Made by a program: the position numbers and the translations under genes. Source: a bacterium (GTDB lineage: Bacteria; Hydrogenedentota; Hydrogenedentia; Hydrogenedentiales; SLHB01). Taken from it: 16,019 nucleotides of DNA. Positions 15,494-16,019 of this stretch are shown in pieces. The stretch lies in assembly GCA_024231375.1 (NCBI GenBank), contig JAAEQP010001034.1, forward strand, positions 1-16,019, read 5' to 3'. Position 1 is the first letter of the stretch; the number at the start of each line of letters is the position of its first letter. Below the pieces are notes generated by a model. That model saw only the letters and a program-made list of their open reading frames with translations. It did not search any database and was not told the origin of the DNA.

Positions 15494-15670
15494 GTCGTGC
15501 CACCACTTTCATGTGAAGGAGCGCCTGGGCAGGGCCGGGGGGCACGCTACACCAGACGACACTGGTCAGGTCCTGTTGGTCCGCCCCCGCGTGTGCGGGC
15601 TACATCCTTCGGTGCGCTACTGCCATCACCATTCTACCTCTCGGAGACCCCGCACCGAATGGGCGGTAAG
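15494..15670 (-). promoter_or_regulatory. Long, structured 5' leader of the aceE operon
   Basis: From the predicted start site (near 15670) to the GTG at 15493 there are about 175 untranslated bases with three inverted repeats. These are a 9-bp perfect repeat 15608-15616 with 15651-15659 (34 nt between), a 5-bp GC hairpin 15586-15590 with 15595-15599, and a 5-bp repeat 15551-15555 with 15562-15566. No known riboswitch motif (for example TPP) is recognised, and there is no T run after any stem. The region could be a regulatory leader or hold repressor sites. Confidence 0.45.
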
Positions 15671-15676
15671 TCCCTC

Positions 15677-15705
15677 ATTCTAGACCCTATAGGGAGAACT
15701 ATCAA
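15677..15705 (-). promoter_or_regulatory. Sigma70-like promoter of the pyruvate dehydrogenase operon
   Basis: On the - strand TTGATA (15705-15700) and TAGAAT (15682-15677) are separated by exactly 17 nt. The -10 matches the consensus at five of six positions and the -35 at four. It is the best promoter-like signal in the window, and it points at aceE. The -35 overlaps the stop codon of a doubtful small open frame. Confidence 0.65.
15685..15694. promoter_or_regulatory. 10-bp palindrome in the promoter spacer, possible operator
   Basis: A perfect palindrome CCCTATAGGG lies wholly between the -35 and -10 elements of the aceE promoter. A dimeric repressor bound there would block RNA polymerase. 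It is not one of the known PdhR-type operator sequences as I recall them. Confidence 0.4.
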
Positions 15706-15966
15706 GACGATCCGGAAATTCCGTTCTCCCCTCTCACAGCGCCGCGGCAGCGCGCCGCTCCGATGCACTGGCGGATCTCAGGCAACTCCACGCCGATTGC
15801 CCCCGTGTCGATGCCGCGCTCTTCCCGGGCGGTGACCCAGGCGGCACCCCTCCCCAACTGGTGAGGCCGTTCCAGAAGGACAAGGTCGCCTGGGCTCTCG
15901 TGCTTCAAACCGAAGCGGTACGGGTAGGGTGGCTCAAAGCGATTACTCTGTGGACGCATAAGAAGA
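15706..15966. other. Right-edge region without a convincing gene
   Basis: This stretch holds no gene I can support. A - strand frame (ATG 15959 to TGA 15702, 85 codons) has normal-looking codons but no ribosome binding site, no room for a promoter between its start and the hairpin at 15967, and no recognised domain. A + strand frame open from about 15700 to the window end has no ATG and would read through the hairpin. Either could be a decayed gene remnant, and they cannot both be real. Confidence 0.35.
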
Positions 15967-15996
15967 CCGGCCGAAGGCAAGCCTTCGGCCGGTTTT
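15967..15996 (+). terminator. Strong, possibly bidirectional intrinsic terminator
   Basis: A perfect 12-bp GC-rich stem (15967-15978 with 15981-15992) is followed by TTTT (15993-15996) on the + strand. On the - strand the stem is followed by TCTTCTTAT. It may therefore end a - strand gene that lies to the right of the window, a + strand transcript, or both. No gene inside the window clearly needs it. Confidence 0.7.
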
Positions 15997-16019
15997 CGTC
16001 GAATATCGTCAGATGTCTA

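Noticed and set aside
15405..15512. A short out-of-frame ATG open frame (about 35 codons) overlapping the aceE start, as a possible leader peptide
   Set aside because: It has no ribosome binding site and is mostly inside the aceE coding sequence, with no sign of an attenuator motif.
15494..15670. A TPP riboswitch in front of aceE, which would make sense for a TPP enzyme
   Set aside because: The conserved TPP-aptamer sequence elements are not present on the - strand of this leader.
15702..15980. A 92-codon - strand open frame at the right edge
   Set aside because: There is no ribosome binding site, its start overlaps the terminator hairpin, there is no room for a promoter, and no family is recognised.

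Overview
The window is a GC-rich bacterial chromosome segment (about 60% GC by eye) with ten confident protein-coding genes. One gene at the left lies on the + strand and nine lie on the - strand. I see no tRNA, rRNA, CRISPR array or insertion sequence. Three things together suggest a polysaccharide-degrading heterotroph of the PVC superphylum or a Hydrogenedentota-like lineage: a single-chain AceE-type pyruvate dehydrogenase E1, an FGGY kinase with an unusual phosphate loop, and a heparinase / ceramidase-like / SGNH cluster. This placement is an inference from gene content and has low confidence.

Right half (about 15705 down to 6674, - strand): a pyruvate dehydrogenase operon. A good sigma70-like promoter (15705-15677) is followed by a leader of about 175 nt with several inverted repeats. 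Then come aceE (E1), aceF (E2), a NUDIX hydrolase, an FGGY-family carbohydrate kinase, lpdA (E3) and argC. Gaps between genes are 24, 6, 28, 55 and 102 nt. A strong GC-rich hairpin (6674-6714) closes the operon just after argC. E1, E2 and E3 together convert pyruvate to acetyl-CoA. The NUDIX and sugar-kinase genes between E2 and E3, and an arginine-biosynthesis gene at the end, are the unusual part of the layout.

Left-centre (6615 down to 1489, - strand): a small exported protein of unknown function, an exported SGNH/GDSL hydrolase, a neutral-ceramidase-domain protein and a large heparinase II/III-like lyase. The last three are close together and look like a degradation module for an acidic and/or acylated glycan. 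The real substrate cannot be read from the sequence.

Left edge: a 12-TM MFS-type transporter (250-1485, +) converges on the lyase gene with only 3 nt between the stop codons. It may be made from a nearly leaderless mRNA. The first 249 bases hold no gene I can support. The right edge (15706-16019) holds no convincing gene, but has a near-perfect terminator-like hairpin at 15967-15996 that probably serves a gene outside the window.
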